A stretch of DNA of 50,424 nucleotides from assembly GCF_001870905.1 (NCBI RefSeq), contig NZ_LNDC01000104.1, positions 37,157 through 87,580 of the forward strand, written 5' to 3'. A model generated the notes under the pieces. It was not told the origin of the DNA, ran no database searches, and saw only the letters and a program-made list of their open reading frames with translations. Of the stretch, positions 26,511 through 35,324 are shown one piece after another; position 1 is the stretch's first letter, and every line of letters begins with the position of its first letter. The stretch is from Geitlerinema sp. PCC 9228. Its GTDB lineage: Bacteria > Cyanobacteriota > Cyanobacteriia > Cyanobacteriales > PCC-9228. Both the position numbers and the translations under genes were made by a program.

Positions 26511-28832
26511 ATGCGTGGAATTGGGCGTAAAATCAAATCCATGGGGCAGTGGTTGTTCTCTCCCCGTCGCCGCTGGATGAAGCTCTTGCTGGCTGCACTT
26601 TTGTTGCTGTTGTTGGGGCGATCGCTTCCCTACTTGGCACCGATACACGCCAGCGATTTGGTTCCCCAGCAGCAAGCCATTTCCTTTCGCGCGAGCCACG
26701 GATTGCCCTTGGGAACCTTGCTAACCAGAAACCAAGAACACACCGCCGTCGTTCCCCTAGAACAAATTTCACCGTATTTCCAACAAGCCATCCTCGCCGC
26801 CGAAGACCAACGCTTTTACCAACACAGCGGCGTGGATACGCTTGCCATTGGAAGAGCCTTGCTAGAAGCCTATCATACCGGCAAAATCGTCAGCGGTGCT
26901 TCCACCATCACCATGCAACTGGCACGGATGGTAGAACCCGCACCCCGCACCCTTCCCACCAAAATCCAAGAAGCCTGGCGTTCCTGGCGCATCGAAGCCG
27001 GCAGCAGCAAAGACGAAATTTTTCATGCCTACCTCAACCGTCTTCCCATGGGAGGCAATCTCTATGGCGTAGAAGCCGCCGCACGGACCTATTTTGGCGT
27101 ACCAGCCGCCGATTTAAGCCTAGCACAAGCCACCATGCTAGCCGCCATTCCCAACGCACCCAATCGCTTCAATCCCTACTACGGTTTGTGGGAACTGCAA
27201 CAACGACAGGAATACATTCTCAACCGCATGGCAGCAGAGGGATATATTTCCCGCGATCGCGCGCAAAAAGCCATGCAAACATCGCCGCAACTGCTATCTC
27301 CCGAAAAAGGCATTGTCGCCGCACCGCATTTTCTATTTTGGCTCTCGCAACGCCTACCCGATAGCGCCTCTCAAGTGCGCACCACCCTGGATTTGCCCTT
27401 ACAAAAATTTGTCCAAAACCAAGTAGAGCAAGTAGTCAAACGATTAGCCTCCCGCAACGTTCGCCATGGCGCCGCATTGGTTATCGACAACCATACCGGG
27501 GAAATACGTGCTTATGTGGGTTCTCCCGGATATTTCGCCGATCGCCGGGGAAGCAACGACGGCGTGCAAGCCTTGCGCCAACCCGGTTCCACGTTAAAAC
27601 CGTTTTTGTACGAACTGGCACTGCACAACGGCACCATTCGACCCAATACCATTTTGGCAGATGTGCCCACCCACTACCCGATTCCCGGTGCCAAAGTGTA
27701 CAGTCCCGTGGATTATAGCAAGAAATTCCACGGACCGGTGCGGGTGCGCGCGGCACTGGCAAATTCCCTCAACGTACCGGCGGTGCGGGTTTTGGAAGAT
27801 ATGGGTGTGGAAAGTTTTTTGCAACGCTTGCGGCAGTTGGGATTCGAGCATTTAGACCAATCTGCCGAACATTACGGTTTGGGTTTGGCTTTGGGAAGCG
27901 GGGAGGTTTCCTTGTGGGAGTTGGCAAGAGCCTATACCAGAATGGCAACCCAAGGCAAGATTCAATCGTTGGTTGTCAAACCTGGCAAAACCCAAGCGGC
28001 GGCTAGTTCGGTTGCGGAGAAAGAACGCCGCTACTGGCGCTTGATTGCCGATATGTTAAGCGATCGCCATGCCCGGGCTACAGCTTTTGGGGTAGAATCC
28101 GTATTGAATCTACCATTTCCCGCAGCAGTGAAAACTGGTACTTCCTCGGATTATCGCGATACGTGGACGGTTGGTTTTACCAGTGATTATACGGTAGCCA
28201 CTTGGGTGGGAAATTTCAACGGCGATCGCATGGATGGGGTTTCCGGGGTTCAAGGAGCGGCACCTTTGTGGCAGCGGATTATGCTCCATTTGCATGAAAA
28301 CCAAGAGCCAGAGCCTTTCCCCAAACCCCAGAAAATGCAGGAATATCCCATCTGTGCCGTTACAGGATTGAAACCCACCTCTGAGTGTCAGAACGTGGTG
28401 TTGGAATATTTAGCACCGCAAGACATGGATGAATATCGCCAAGCGCCAAACAATCTGCAGCTACCGCCGGAATACAACAATTGGCTGGCGCAGCAAAAGC
28501 AAACTCGCTTTGCCGATGCTTTGCAGATTGTCTTTCCCCAGGAAAACGATTATTTTTTGGTGGATGCGGAAAATCCTTCCCGTTTGAAATTTGAACTGGC
28601 TGGGGTGCCAGATGGGGAAGTGAACTGGTGGTTGCTGGGTGAAGGTGAAAAAACCCTGCTGTCTACCACCGAATCTCAGGATTCTTTGTTTTGGTCGATG
28701 CGACCGGGAAATTGGGTTTTGCAGGTAAAATCAAAAGAAGAAGAGAAAAGCAGCCAGGTGCGCTTTCAAGTGCAAACAGCGGCGTCTCAACCGCAAAAAC
28801 GGGGTTTTTCCGTAGCTGGCGAAGCCAACTAG
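26511..28832 (+). CDS. pbpC: penicillin-binding protein 1C (bifunctional transglycosylase/transpeptidase)
   Basis: The 773-residue protein has an N-terminal anchor (about 22-42) and a GT51 domain with catalytic Glu98 in AAEDQRFYQHSGVD, plus GASTITMQLARM. The transpeptidase domain has SxxK motif GSTLKPF (about 363), SLN motif (about 421) and KTGTS (about 544). A C-terminal BiPBP_C beta domain starts near 680 (LQIVFPQENDYFLVD). It polymerises glycan strands, and the 1C type is thought to have a minor, non-essential role. It is flanked by unrelated genes and is likely monocistronic. Confidence 0.95.
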   Translation: MRGIGRKIKSMGQWLFSPRRRWMKLLLAALLLLLLGRSLPYLAPIHASDLVPQQQAISFRASHGLPLGTLLTRNQEHTAVVPLEQISPYFQQAILAAEDQRFYQHSGVDTLAIGRALLEAYHTGKIVSGASTITMQLARMVEPAPRTLPTKIQEAWRSWRIEAGSSKDEIFHAYLNRLPMGGNLYGVEAAARTYFGVPAADLSLAQATMLAAIPNAPNRFNPYYGLWELQQRQEYILNRMAAEGYISRDRAQKAMQTSPQLLSPEKGIVAAPHFLFWLSQRLPDSASQVRTTLDLPLQKFVQNQVEQVVKRLASRNVRHGAALVIDNHTGEIRAYVGSPGYFADRRGSNDGVQALRQPGSTLKPFLYELALHNGTIRPNTILADVPTHYPIPGAKVYSPVDYSKKFHGPVRVRAALANSLNVPAVRVLEDMGVESFLQRLRQLGFEHLDQSAEHYGLGLALGSGEVSLWELARAYTRMATQGKIQSLVVKPGKTQAAASSVAEKERRYWRLIADMLSDRHARATAFGVESVLNLPFPAAVKTGTSSDYRDTWTVGFTSDYTVATWVGNFNGDRMDGVSGVQGAAPLWQRIMLHLHENQEPEPFPKPQKMQEYPICAVTGLKPTSECQNVVLEYLAPQDMDEYRQAPNNLQLPPEYNNWLAQQKQTRFADALQIVFPQENDYFLVDAENPSRLKFELAGVPDGEVNWWLLGEGEKTLLSTTESQDSLFWSMRPGNWVLQVKSKEEEKSSQVRFQVQTAASQPQKRGFSVAGEAN

Positions 28833-28842
28833 GCACCTGGGT

Positions 28843-29052
28843 TTAGTTCAAGCGATCGCGAACCTGCAAACGACCCCGGTTAATGGAGTAGAATAGACGG
28901 TTGACGGCTTTGTATTCCTCTTCGTTGAGTTCGCCGTTAAGCAAGGCTGCCATTAAGCCATAGCGATCGCTTAGGGTTAAGATACCAGTGGCACTGGCAG
29001 AGGCGAAAATTTCAGAAATGGCATCGGGTAGGGGATGAATCGTAGGAGACAT
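28843..29052 (-). CDS. small conserved protein, paralogue A
   Basis: The 69-residue soluble protein from ATG 29052 (an upstream GTG is less likely) has PLPDAISEIFASASATGILT, DRYGLMAALLNGELNEEE, AVNRLFYSINRGRLQV. It is clearly paralogous to the gene at 31970-32170: DRYGLMAA, VNRL-YS and RGRLQ are shared along the entire length. The function is unknown. It ends 10 bp from the convergent pbpC stop. Confidence 0.7.
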   Translation of the reverse strand: MSPTIHPLPDAISEIFASASATGILTLSDRYGLMAALLNGELNEEEYKAVNRLFYSINRGRLQVRDRLN

Positions 29053-29204
29053 AAGTAATAACACTGAATTTGTACGTTTCTATTATCGGTGTTGGCTGTT
29101 GTATTCTCTGTGACAGTACGGAGGTTTGTATGCGATCGCGATCGCATGTCCCTACGACGAGGGTCGCCGCCACAGAAACCGGATAATTCGATGTAAATTC
29201 GATG

Positions 29205-29327
29205 TAATACCAAATCCGTCCTGGCAAGACCCAATCGTAAAACTGGGTTAGAACCCCCTGTGGTCCCCCTTGTAAAGGGAGACGGTTCGGGGTACGTTTG
29301 TGGTTGAGAGAATCGAATTTGGTATAA
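29205..29327. repeat. MITE-like inverted-repeat element, copy 4
   Basis: The left end TAATACCAAATCCG (29205-29218) and the right end CGAATTTGGTATAA (29314-29327) are inverted, with one mismatch in the aligned part. The interior has AACCCCCTGTGGTCCCCC. It lies between paralogue A and the FG-GAP/RTX gene, in a 466-bp stretch with no other supported gene. Confidence 0.75.
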
Positions 29328-29518
29328 TTTTGCAGAAATCGTTGGTTATACGGATGCTCCCTGAATCTGTTCTCTACTGTAAAGGCGAATTTCATCAAGG
29401 TTCTTAAACTTTTGACAAACCTCTGCGAGATAATTTGTAAATTTTCTGTAAAAACAAAAGATGGCAGCAGCCAAAACCGCCACCATCGGTGCATTTTCCC
29501 GATTTTCCCCCTCTATAC

Positions 29519-31447
29519 TTAGACCGCCAAAAAATCATCAGCGCTCATAGCACTGGGGTCAACGTCGGGCAAAAACGCTAAAATTTGTTCGTTATTGGGA
29601 ATATAGGTAATGAAAGTGCCTGGGGTTTCTTCCACCGAACCGACAATAAAATTTAGATTCTCGAAGGTGGTTTCCGCCGGCAAGGCAAACACATCTTCCC
29701 CATCCTGATAAACCACGGTATCGTAGGTGAGCGTATCCCTTCGCAGAACGTAAACATCCGCTCCCTCACCGCCAATCAACGTATCGTTCCCCAAATCGCC
29801 GTACAGCCAATCGCCAGCGCCATCGGCAAGCGGCGTATCCGCATCTCCAAAAATGATATCGTCGTTTTGACCGCCGTAGAGACTATCGCTTCCGGCACCG
29901 CCGAAGATAAAATCGTTCCCCATGTTGCCATTGGCAATATCGTTGCCGCGATGGTCTCCCAGGGTATCGTCTCCCAACCCTCCCAAAAGAATATCGTTGC
30001 CATCTTCCGGTGTCGTCACACCACCAATCAATACCGATTGTTTCATGGCATCGGGTACGTTGGCATCGGTGCTGGTATTGCCACCAAAAACCATATCGCT
30101 GCCAGCATTACCGTTGAGGGTATCATCTCCAGGACCGCCATTGAGTCCATCATCTCCTCCAAACCCTGCGATCGCGTCGTTGCCAGCCATCCCAAAGATT
30201 TGTTCGCCAACTTCGGTTCCCAAAATCACATCGTTGCCACTAGTTGTAGCTGGTGATGGGTTGCTTGGTGGGTTGGGTTCTGTATCGGAAGCGTTCACCA
30301 ATACCGATATGCCATCGACATTTTGTCCGACTGTTGCTAAATCCATTTTTCCATCCTTATTCCAATCTCCGACAGTTGCCGAAACGCAACCGTTGCTGGT
30401 GGCAAAGTCAGTAGCCGTGGCTAGCTCACCGTTGCCTTCTCCTAAAAAAAGAGAGATCGCATCATCGCTAGCTTGTACGTAGGTAGTGGTATCCCTGGGA
30501 ATGTCATCGCTGTTGCCGTTGGTACCAACCAGGTCGATCGCGCCATTGCCATCGATATCTGCCGCCACCACATCTTGCAAGCCAACGCCTATGTGAGCGT
30601 CTGCTACGGCATCGGTTCCTCGTACGAAATTTCCCGTTCCGTTTCCCAGTAAGATGGAGATACTGCCGGGAATAGCCGCTGCATTGGCGATCGCGAGATC
30701 CGTGTTGCCATCGCCGTTCAAATCTTCCGCAAGGAGAGATTTGGGTGTGTTGGTGCCTAAAGAAACTTCTGTCTCCGTACCAAAGCGATCGCTACCGTTT
30801 CCCAACCAAACAGCAACAGTATCCGTACCATTCCCTGACACATCGTTGGCGGTGGCTACATCGACACGACCATCACCATTGACATCAGTGAGGAGAACAT
30901 CTTGTACGTCACCGTTGATGGATAGACCATCGGCAAAGCGAAACTCGCCAGTACCATCTCCTGTCAGGAGCAAGACATCCTTGTATAAATCTTCCGGACC
31001 TGCGATCGCTAAATCCAAAAGACCATCGCTGTTGATATCTCCCGTCGCTATCGATTGGGGAGTGAAGAAGTGACCGAAAGAGAAGCGATCGTCTTTGGCA
31101 CACGCAATATCGTCAACTGCCAACGTAGACATATAGCGAAAATTCCCCGTACCATCGGAGAGCAAAATCGATACGTTTCCCGACAAGTTGGCAACGGCAA
31201 TATCGGGATAGCCATTGCTGTTGAAATCACCCGCGACCAGGGATTGGGGATTGCTACCACCAACGGTGATATCGGCGATCGCTTGAAAGTCTCCCGTTCC
31301 ATCTCCGAGTAAGATAGAAACGCTATCCGAGCGCGTATTAGCAGTGGCTAAATCAAGATTCCCATCTCCGTTGAAATCCTCCGTAGCGATCGCTTGTGGG
31401 GAAACACCGGCGATCGGGCGATCGAGGCGCACAAAATCAACAGCCAT
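29519..31447 (-). CDS. FG-GAP/VCBS repeat protein with RTX-type calcium-binding repeats
   Basis: The 642-residue protein has no classical signal peptide. Residues 1-385 hold about seven FG-GAP/VCBS repeats (DFNGDGNLDLATANT, VSILLGDGTGDF, DINSDGLLDLAIAG), a beta-propeller-like adhesion module. After a Pro/Ser linker, residues 405-585 carry RTX nonapeptide repeats (GMAGNDAIAGFGGDDGL, GGAGSDSLYGGQNDDI, GGEGADVYVL). RTX proteins fold with calcium after type I secretion, and the C-terminal 60 residues probably hold the secretion signal. The start has an AGGAGA site. It is likely an extracellular or surface protein; no secretion genes are nearby. Confidence 0.85.
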   Translation of the reverse strand: MAVDFVRLDRPIAGVSPQAIATEDFNGDGNLDLATANTRSDSVSILLGDGTGDFQAIADITVGGSNPQSLVAGDFNSNGYPDIAVANLSGNVSILLSDGTGNFRYMSTLAVDDIACAKDDRFSFGHFFTPQSIATGDINSDGLLDLAIAGPEDLYKDVLLLTGDGTGEFRFADGLSINGDVQDVLLTDVNGDGRVDVATANDVSGNGTDTVAVWLGNGSDRFGTETEVSLGTNTPKSLLAEDLNGDGNTDLAIANAAAIPGSISILLGNGTGNFVRGTDAVADAHIGVGLQDVVAADIDGNGAIDLVGTNGNSDDIPRDTTTYVQASDDAISLFLGEGNGELATATDFATSNGCVSATVGDWNKDGKMDLATVGQNVDGISVLVNASDTEPNPPSNPSPATTSGNDVILGTEVGEQIFGMAGNDAIAGFGGDDGLNGGPGDDTLNGNAGSDMVFGGNTSTDANVPDAMKQSVLIGGVTTPEDGNDILLGGLGDDTLGDHRGNDIANGNMGNDFIFGGAGSDSLYGGQNDDIIFGDADTPLADGAGDWLYGDLGNDTLIGGEGADVYVLRRDTLTYDTVVYQDGEDVFALPAETTFENLNFIVGSVEETPGTFITYIPNNEQILAFLPDVDPSAMSADDFLAV

Positions 31448-31917
31448 ATTTTCTTCTCCTACTTGAATTTATGAAAATGCCATTCAATTCTGGAATATCG
31501 AGTCATTTTGACGGCATAAGAAATGGGAACGGTAGCTGACTTTCGTTGCTACAGCGCCACCGTTGTGCCACCAAAAAGCAAGACAATAGGAAAATACTCT
31601 TATGAGTAGGGCTTGGTTGCCGAAACCAAACGTACTGGTATCCCCAAATTTGCGATCGCTTGCCTCTAGATGGATAAAAATTCTCGCTGGCTTTTCCAGG
31701 ACCAGCGGTGGTTGTTTCGGCGATCTAGAGGTGGTTTCGCTCGCAAAAACCTAATTATGTTTCTTTGATCTAAATTCATTTTACCCCTTGAGTGGGGTTT
31801 TCTACCGCCATGTTGGGTTTTGATAAAAAAGTTCAAGTTTGACGTAGCGTAAAGAACTTTCGGAAATAGACAATCTTAAATTGGAAAATATTTGCAAAGA
31901 TACTGAAAACCTGTAGG
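31448..31917. other. intergenic, no recognised gene
   Basis: About 470 bp of AT-rich sequence lie upstream of the leftward FG-GAP/RTX gene, presumably with its promoter. I see no credible coding frame or member of the inverted-repeat family. Confidence 0.5.
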
Positions 31918-31970
31918 GTGGCTGTTCGCGAAGCTATAGATTGTAGCGATATCTGTTTCGCGAACGCCAC
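31918..31970 (-). terminator. long hairpin at the 3' end of paralogue B
   Basis: GTGGC-T-GTTCGCGAA (31918-31932) pairs with TTCGCGAACGCCAC (31957-31970), a 14-bp stem with a one-base bulge. It abuts the stop codon of the leftward small gene. A short T run follows leftward, so it can terminate or protect that mRNA. TTCGCGAA-type palindromes recur at 45776 and 49216. Confidence 0.5.
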
Positions 31971-32170
31971 TAGTCAACAATTTGCAAGCGACCGCGCCAG
32001 GCAGAATACAGCAAGCGATTGACGGCATCCCGTTCTTCTGGTTTCAAGCTACCATCGAGGATGGCTGCCATGAGACCGTAGCGATCGCCGATGGTAAGTT
32101 TGCGGGTTTTGCTAGCGGAAGCAAAGATTTCAGCAATGGCACCGGGAAGTGGTTTTAAAGAAGGAAACAT
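31970..32170 (-). CDS. small conserved protein, paralogue B
   Basis: The 66-residue protein from ATG 32170 has AAGGAG 6 nt upstream. It reads MFPSLKPLPGAIAEIFASAS, DRYGLMAAILDGSLKPEE, AVNRLLYSAWRGRLQIVD. It is paralogous to the 28843-29052 gene, and the two copies bracket the FG-GAP/RTX gene in the same orientation. There is no known domain; it is predicted to be soluble and helical. Confidence 0.75.
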   Translation of the reverse strand: MFPSLKPLPGAIAEIFASASKTRKLTIGDRYGLMAAILDGSLKPEERDAVNRLLYSAWRGRLQIVD

Positions 32171-32344
32171 AATCAACTCCTTGAACTCTCTATTTTCACT
32201 ATCGCTTATAGGCAGAAATTTCCCAGCGATCGTATAGAGAGTCTAATGTGACATTTCTAGTTGCCACTGGTGACTGTAAACCCGGTTACATTGCGATCGC
32301 GATCGCAACATTTATTTTCAAACCGGTATGTTTTATCGCTAAAA

Positions 32345-32942
32345 ACGCGGAAAGACCCGGGATAGGTCCAACACGCGATCGGCAAATTCTGGTAGGAAAC
32401 GGTTTCGTTAGCGAGATACACTTGCTGGCGGCAATAGGCAAATTCCCCAGATGGTTTTTGGTAGGGGTGGGGGAGATTTCATTTGGCGATCGCAATCCAG
32501 GGAAGCGTCGGCAATTTCGATAAGCAACAGCAAATCGGCTGGTTGGGGGTGATTGTTGAGATAGTCATCTTCGCGGTATCTGGCGATCGCGATATCTGGT
32601 TCTGGTTGCCTGTATGGCGGAATTTTGATGGGATATTGGCAGCGATCGCTCCCTCTGATACGAAATCCGATGTACATAAACCCACAAAAATGTAGGGGTA
32701 GTGCCCTTTTATTCCACAAAAAAGGAGCAACCACGGGGGGTTGCCCCTACAGAAAAATTGTGGTTTCCCCATGTCGGATTTGGTATGACAGCAGTGAAAA
32801 TAATACCGCTAGCAAACGGCTGCAGCCAACAGCTTCTCCGCGAATGAGTTCCACGCGATCGCTGGGGTCAAAAAATCCCTACTCTAACGATGAAATTGGT
32901 CGATGGTGAAGCGTTTGAGCGTTTGGTGGTGGCTGCAGGCAT
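32345..32942 (-). pseudogene. Uma2-family (DUF820) endonuclease remnant, interrupted by a MITE-like element
   Basis: Read leftward, the right part encodes typical Uma2 N-terminal pieces in shifted frames (KRFTIDQFHR, then SDRVELIRGE). The left part encodes the core region QYPIKIPPYRQPEPDIAIAR followed by HPQPADLLLLIEIADASLD. Between them lies the inverted-repeat element at 32656-32788, which replaces or splits the expected middle. There is a stop after DQFHR, and the C-terminal part after DCDRQMK is out of frame or lost. Uma2 proteins are PD-(D/E)XK-like and abundant in cyanobacteria; this copy is dead. Confidence 0.75.
32656..32788. repeat. MITE-like inverted-repeat element, copy 5
   Basis: The ends TGATACGAAATCCGATG and CGGATTTGGTATGA are inverted. 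The interior includes GTAGGGGTAGTGCCC and AACCACGGGGGGTTGCCCC. Its reverse complement aligns with copy 3 (25356-25487) from end to end. It sits inside the Uma2 remnant, giving a before/after insertion context. Confidence 0.8.
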
Positions 32943-33067
32943 GGCAACAGAGTCAAATTGGTTGTGGTAAGATTAGATAAGATAGCCTTGAGTAGTGTGC
33001 TGTTTTTCGTTCGCTGCTATTTTAGCTGCTATTTTTATTAAGCGATCGGCATCCTGGGTGAGTTCGC

Positions 33068-34105
33068 ATGAAGTGGAACGGGCAGACAAAAGCGCAATTT
33101 CGCCATATTTTGTGCCATGTTTATCGTACTCCAGTCGATCTGGAAATGTTCGTTGTGGAGAGGGATTTTTGCCGGAGTCTGGCAGAAATTACCGCAGAGA
33201 TGACTTTACGGGGAAAAGTTTATCAGTTAATCCAGTCAGCAGATGCCCAAGGATGGTTGGACGATTTGTTTGCCGCTTTTTGCGAGGAAAATGCTGGCAA
33301 TCCCCATGTGGAGCAATTGAAAGCTGAGTTGGAAAGCCTTTCTGCTGGCAACGGCGGCAGGGAGAAGTCTAGAAGCGATCGCCAAGATTTCGATGGTTCC
33401 CAGGAAAGAAATCAAAGCCAGCAAGCGCAAACAGCCGAACAGCCTCTGCCTAAAGAACTGCCCCAAAAAGACTATCTACGCTTAAAGCATTTATTGGCTT
33501 CGGGGAGATGGCGAGAGGCAAACGAACAAACGAGAGTAATTCTTTTGCGGGCTGTCAATGCCGAGGAAAATTATCTTAATGACGAACAAATCCAAAATTT
33601 TCCCTGTCAAGTCTTAAAAATTATCGATCGCCTGTGGTTACAATATAGCAAGGGACGGTTTGGGTTTAGCATCCAAAAGCAAATTTTCGATGAGTGTAAA
33701 AAAGATATACCAACATTTGGCGATCGCGTGCAGTGGCGCATTCAAGACGATTGGATATCTGGCGATCGAGTTATTTATTCTCCCAACCATGCACCGAAAG
33801 GTCATTTACCCTGGGGAATCGTACAAGTAATTACGATGGACAATGTTTTTCTCGATGCCTTTATGGATGGTTTTAAAGTAGCCACCAAAACATTGGTACG
33901 CCAAGATTGGCAATTGCAGATGCTGGCAGATTTTATGGATTTTGGTAGCACTTTTCTCAGTCAGAAAGATTTTGACAAAGAAGATTTCAAACGAGGAATG
34001 AAACACGAACTGGCTCAAGAGGAGGCTTGGTGGGAAGGCAATAGGCTGGAAGAGTTGAAAGTTCAAAAGCTTTTTTCCCTGCTGTATGCTTGCCCCAATC
34101 TATAA
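33068..34105 (+). CDS. EAD1-like effector-associated domain fused to a GUN4 domain
   Basis: The 345-residue protein has residues 8-90 (FRHILCHVYRTPVDLEMFV, then GKVYQLIQSADAQGWLDDLF and ENAGNP) resembling effector-associated domain 1, a helical adaptor that joins conflict-system proteins. A Gln/Ser/Glu-rich linker (91-130) follows. Residues 135-300 match GUN4 (LKHLLASGRWREANEQTRVI, then FPCQVLKIIDRLWLQYSKGR and FGFSIQKQIF). GUN4 binds porphyrins and stimulates magnesium chelatase, but EAD-linked GUN4 domains probably act as ligand sensors in other pathways (inference). The partner with a matching EAD is not in the window. About 45 residues of mixed C-terminal sequence follow. Confidence 0.8.
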   Translation: MKWNGQTKAQFRHILCHVYRTPVDLEMFVVERDFCRSLAEITAEMTLRGKVYQLIQSADAQGWLDDLFAAFCEENAGNPHVEQLKAELESLSAGNGGREKSRSDRQDFDGSQERNQSQQAQTAEQPLPKELPQKDYLRLKHLLASGRWREANEQTRVILLRAVNAEENYLNDEQIQNFPCQVLKIIDRLWLQYSKGRFGFSIQKQIFDECKKDIPTFGDRVQWRIQDDWISGDRVIYSPNHAPKGHLPWGIVQVITMDNVFLDAFMDGFKVATKTLVRQDWQLQMLADFMDFGSTFLSQKDFDKEDFKRGMKHELAQEEAWWEGNRLEELKVQKLFSLLYACPNL

Positions 34106-34434
34106 TTAGTATCATTTTATTCAAAATCTGGAAGAAATAAATAATCGGGGTATTTCACAAATGATACAAGACAATTCGTGTACAAATTGGATAGTTGTCG
34201 AAAAATAATTCAAAAATAATTTAATTCGGAATGCGCAAAAACTTTTACTTGATATGAGTTTTGTCAAAAACAGTTGTCAACCCACCCAAATTCTCCGATC
34301 GGCAGTCACAATTTCTTGCTATTTTTTGTTTTATTTTGGGATTTGTACAACTAAAATCCAAAGGAACAAATTTGAAACAAACCACGTGAATAGGGGAAAA
34401 CAGGGTCGCAATTTTACTAAGGTAACAGCTCAAC
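34106..34434. other. intergenic, no recognised gene
   Basis: AT-rich sequence lies between the convergent EAD1-GUN4 and TerB-like genes. One 66-codon frame here has no family features. No terminator with a good T tract was found. Confidence 0.5.
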
Positions 34435-34495
34435 TGCGATCGCTACAAACCTGAAATGCGATCGCTGCAAGCCTGAAATGCGATCGCTACAAGCA
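34435..34495. repeat. three tandem 22-bp units each containing a HIP1 site
   Basis: The unit TGCGATCGCTACAAGCCTGA plus AA repeats at 34435, 34457 and 34479 (the last incomplete), with one- or two-base differences. It lies just beyond the stop codon of the leftward TerB-like gene. Confidence 0.7.
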
Positions 34496-34502
34496 AATTT
34501 TC

Positions 34503-34988
34503 CTACTTTCTCCCGTGAAAAAACGATCGCAACTTCTCGGTAAGCTTTTCCACCAATCCCTGTTGCTGGTCTTGACCGCTGTCAGCTTCCACACGCTGGA
34601 CCACCTCTGGCGGCAAATCCAACAATTGCTTTAATTTTTGATAGGCTTGGGCTTCTTCCGGATTGATATTCGGTTCTGAAGGACTCCGAGAACTAGAAGC
34701 AATGACCTCATATCCCAGGTGCAACACCAACTCCCGTTCTTCTTGGCTTTGCAGGTGCGGCGTGAGTTCTTCCAGCGGAATGTTTTGCATCACGTAATCC
34801 CGCAGTTCCGATTTGAGGGAATCTCGCTGTTGTTCGTCTTGGGCAAACAATTCGCTAAATCGGTCCAACATGACATCGACTTCGGTGGTGGATAGTTCCC
34901 CATCCGACCATGCCATAGAAGTGACGATGCGCAGCATGTTCATTTGGTGGGGATTGATAGAGGGAGGTGGTGGCGGTTGTACGGCCAT
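34503..34988 (-). CDS. TerB-like (tellurite-resistance/DjlA-type) protein
   Basis: The 161-residue protein has a Pro-rich start (MAVQPPPPPSINPHQ). Its TerB-like helical domain includes MAWSDGELSTTEVDVMLDRF, which carries the conserved acidic D-G-E-x-x-x-x-E pattern of the family (metal-binding in TerB), and ELVLHLGYEVIASS. The C-terminal 60 residues are charged and helical. TerB-type domains are linked to membrane-associated stress complexes, but no other ter genes are in view, so the role is open. Confidence 0.7.
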   Translation of the reverse strand: MAVQPPPPPSINPHQMNMLRIVTSMAWSDGELSTTEVDVMLDRFSELFAQDEQQRDSLKSELRDYVMQNIPLEELTPHLQSQEERELVLHLGYEVIASSSRSPSEPNINPEEAQAYQKLKQLLDLPPEVVQRVEADSGQDQQQGLVEKLTEKLRSFFHGRK

Positions 34989-35122
34989 GAGAGTTCTCCT
35001 AAATGCGATCGCTGTTTGGAATTTTAGGTCAGTTATGGGGCTGTCGTGCGCATTTGTTAAAAATCGTTATCAAAAACGAACCGCCGGTAAAACCGCCAAT
35101 GGGTTTATTTCACGTAGGGGCA

Positions 35123-35322
35123 ACCCCCCGTGGTTGCCCTCTTGCTTGCGGGGAATAGGGGCAGGCACGGGGAATAGGGAATAGGGGCAGGCACGGGGAA
35201 TAGGGAATAGGGGCAGGCACGGGGAATAGGGAATGGGGCAGGCACGGGGAATAGGGAATAGGGGCAGGCACGGGGAATAGGGCAGGCACGGGGCAGGCAC
35301 GGGGGCACTGCCCCTACGGGAT
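35123..35322. repeat. 26-bp tandem array (GGGGAATAGGGAATAGGGGC-type units)
   Basis: About six units built on GGGGAATAGGGAATAGGGGC plus AGGCAC, some shortened, run from about 35150 to 35310. They are bounded by GTAGGGGCAACCCCCCGTGG on the left and GGGGGCACTGCCCCTAC on the right. These borders match the interior of the MITE-like copies 3 and 5, so the array appears to be an expanded derivative of that family. Confidence 0.75.
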
Positions 35323-35324
35323 TG

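Noticed and set aside
35150-35310. Possible CRISPR array
   Set aside because: The units are direct tandem copies with no unique spacers, and no cas gene is in the window.
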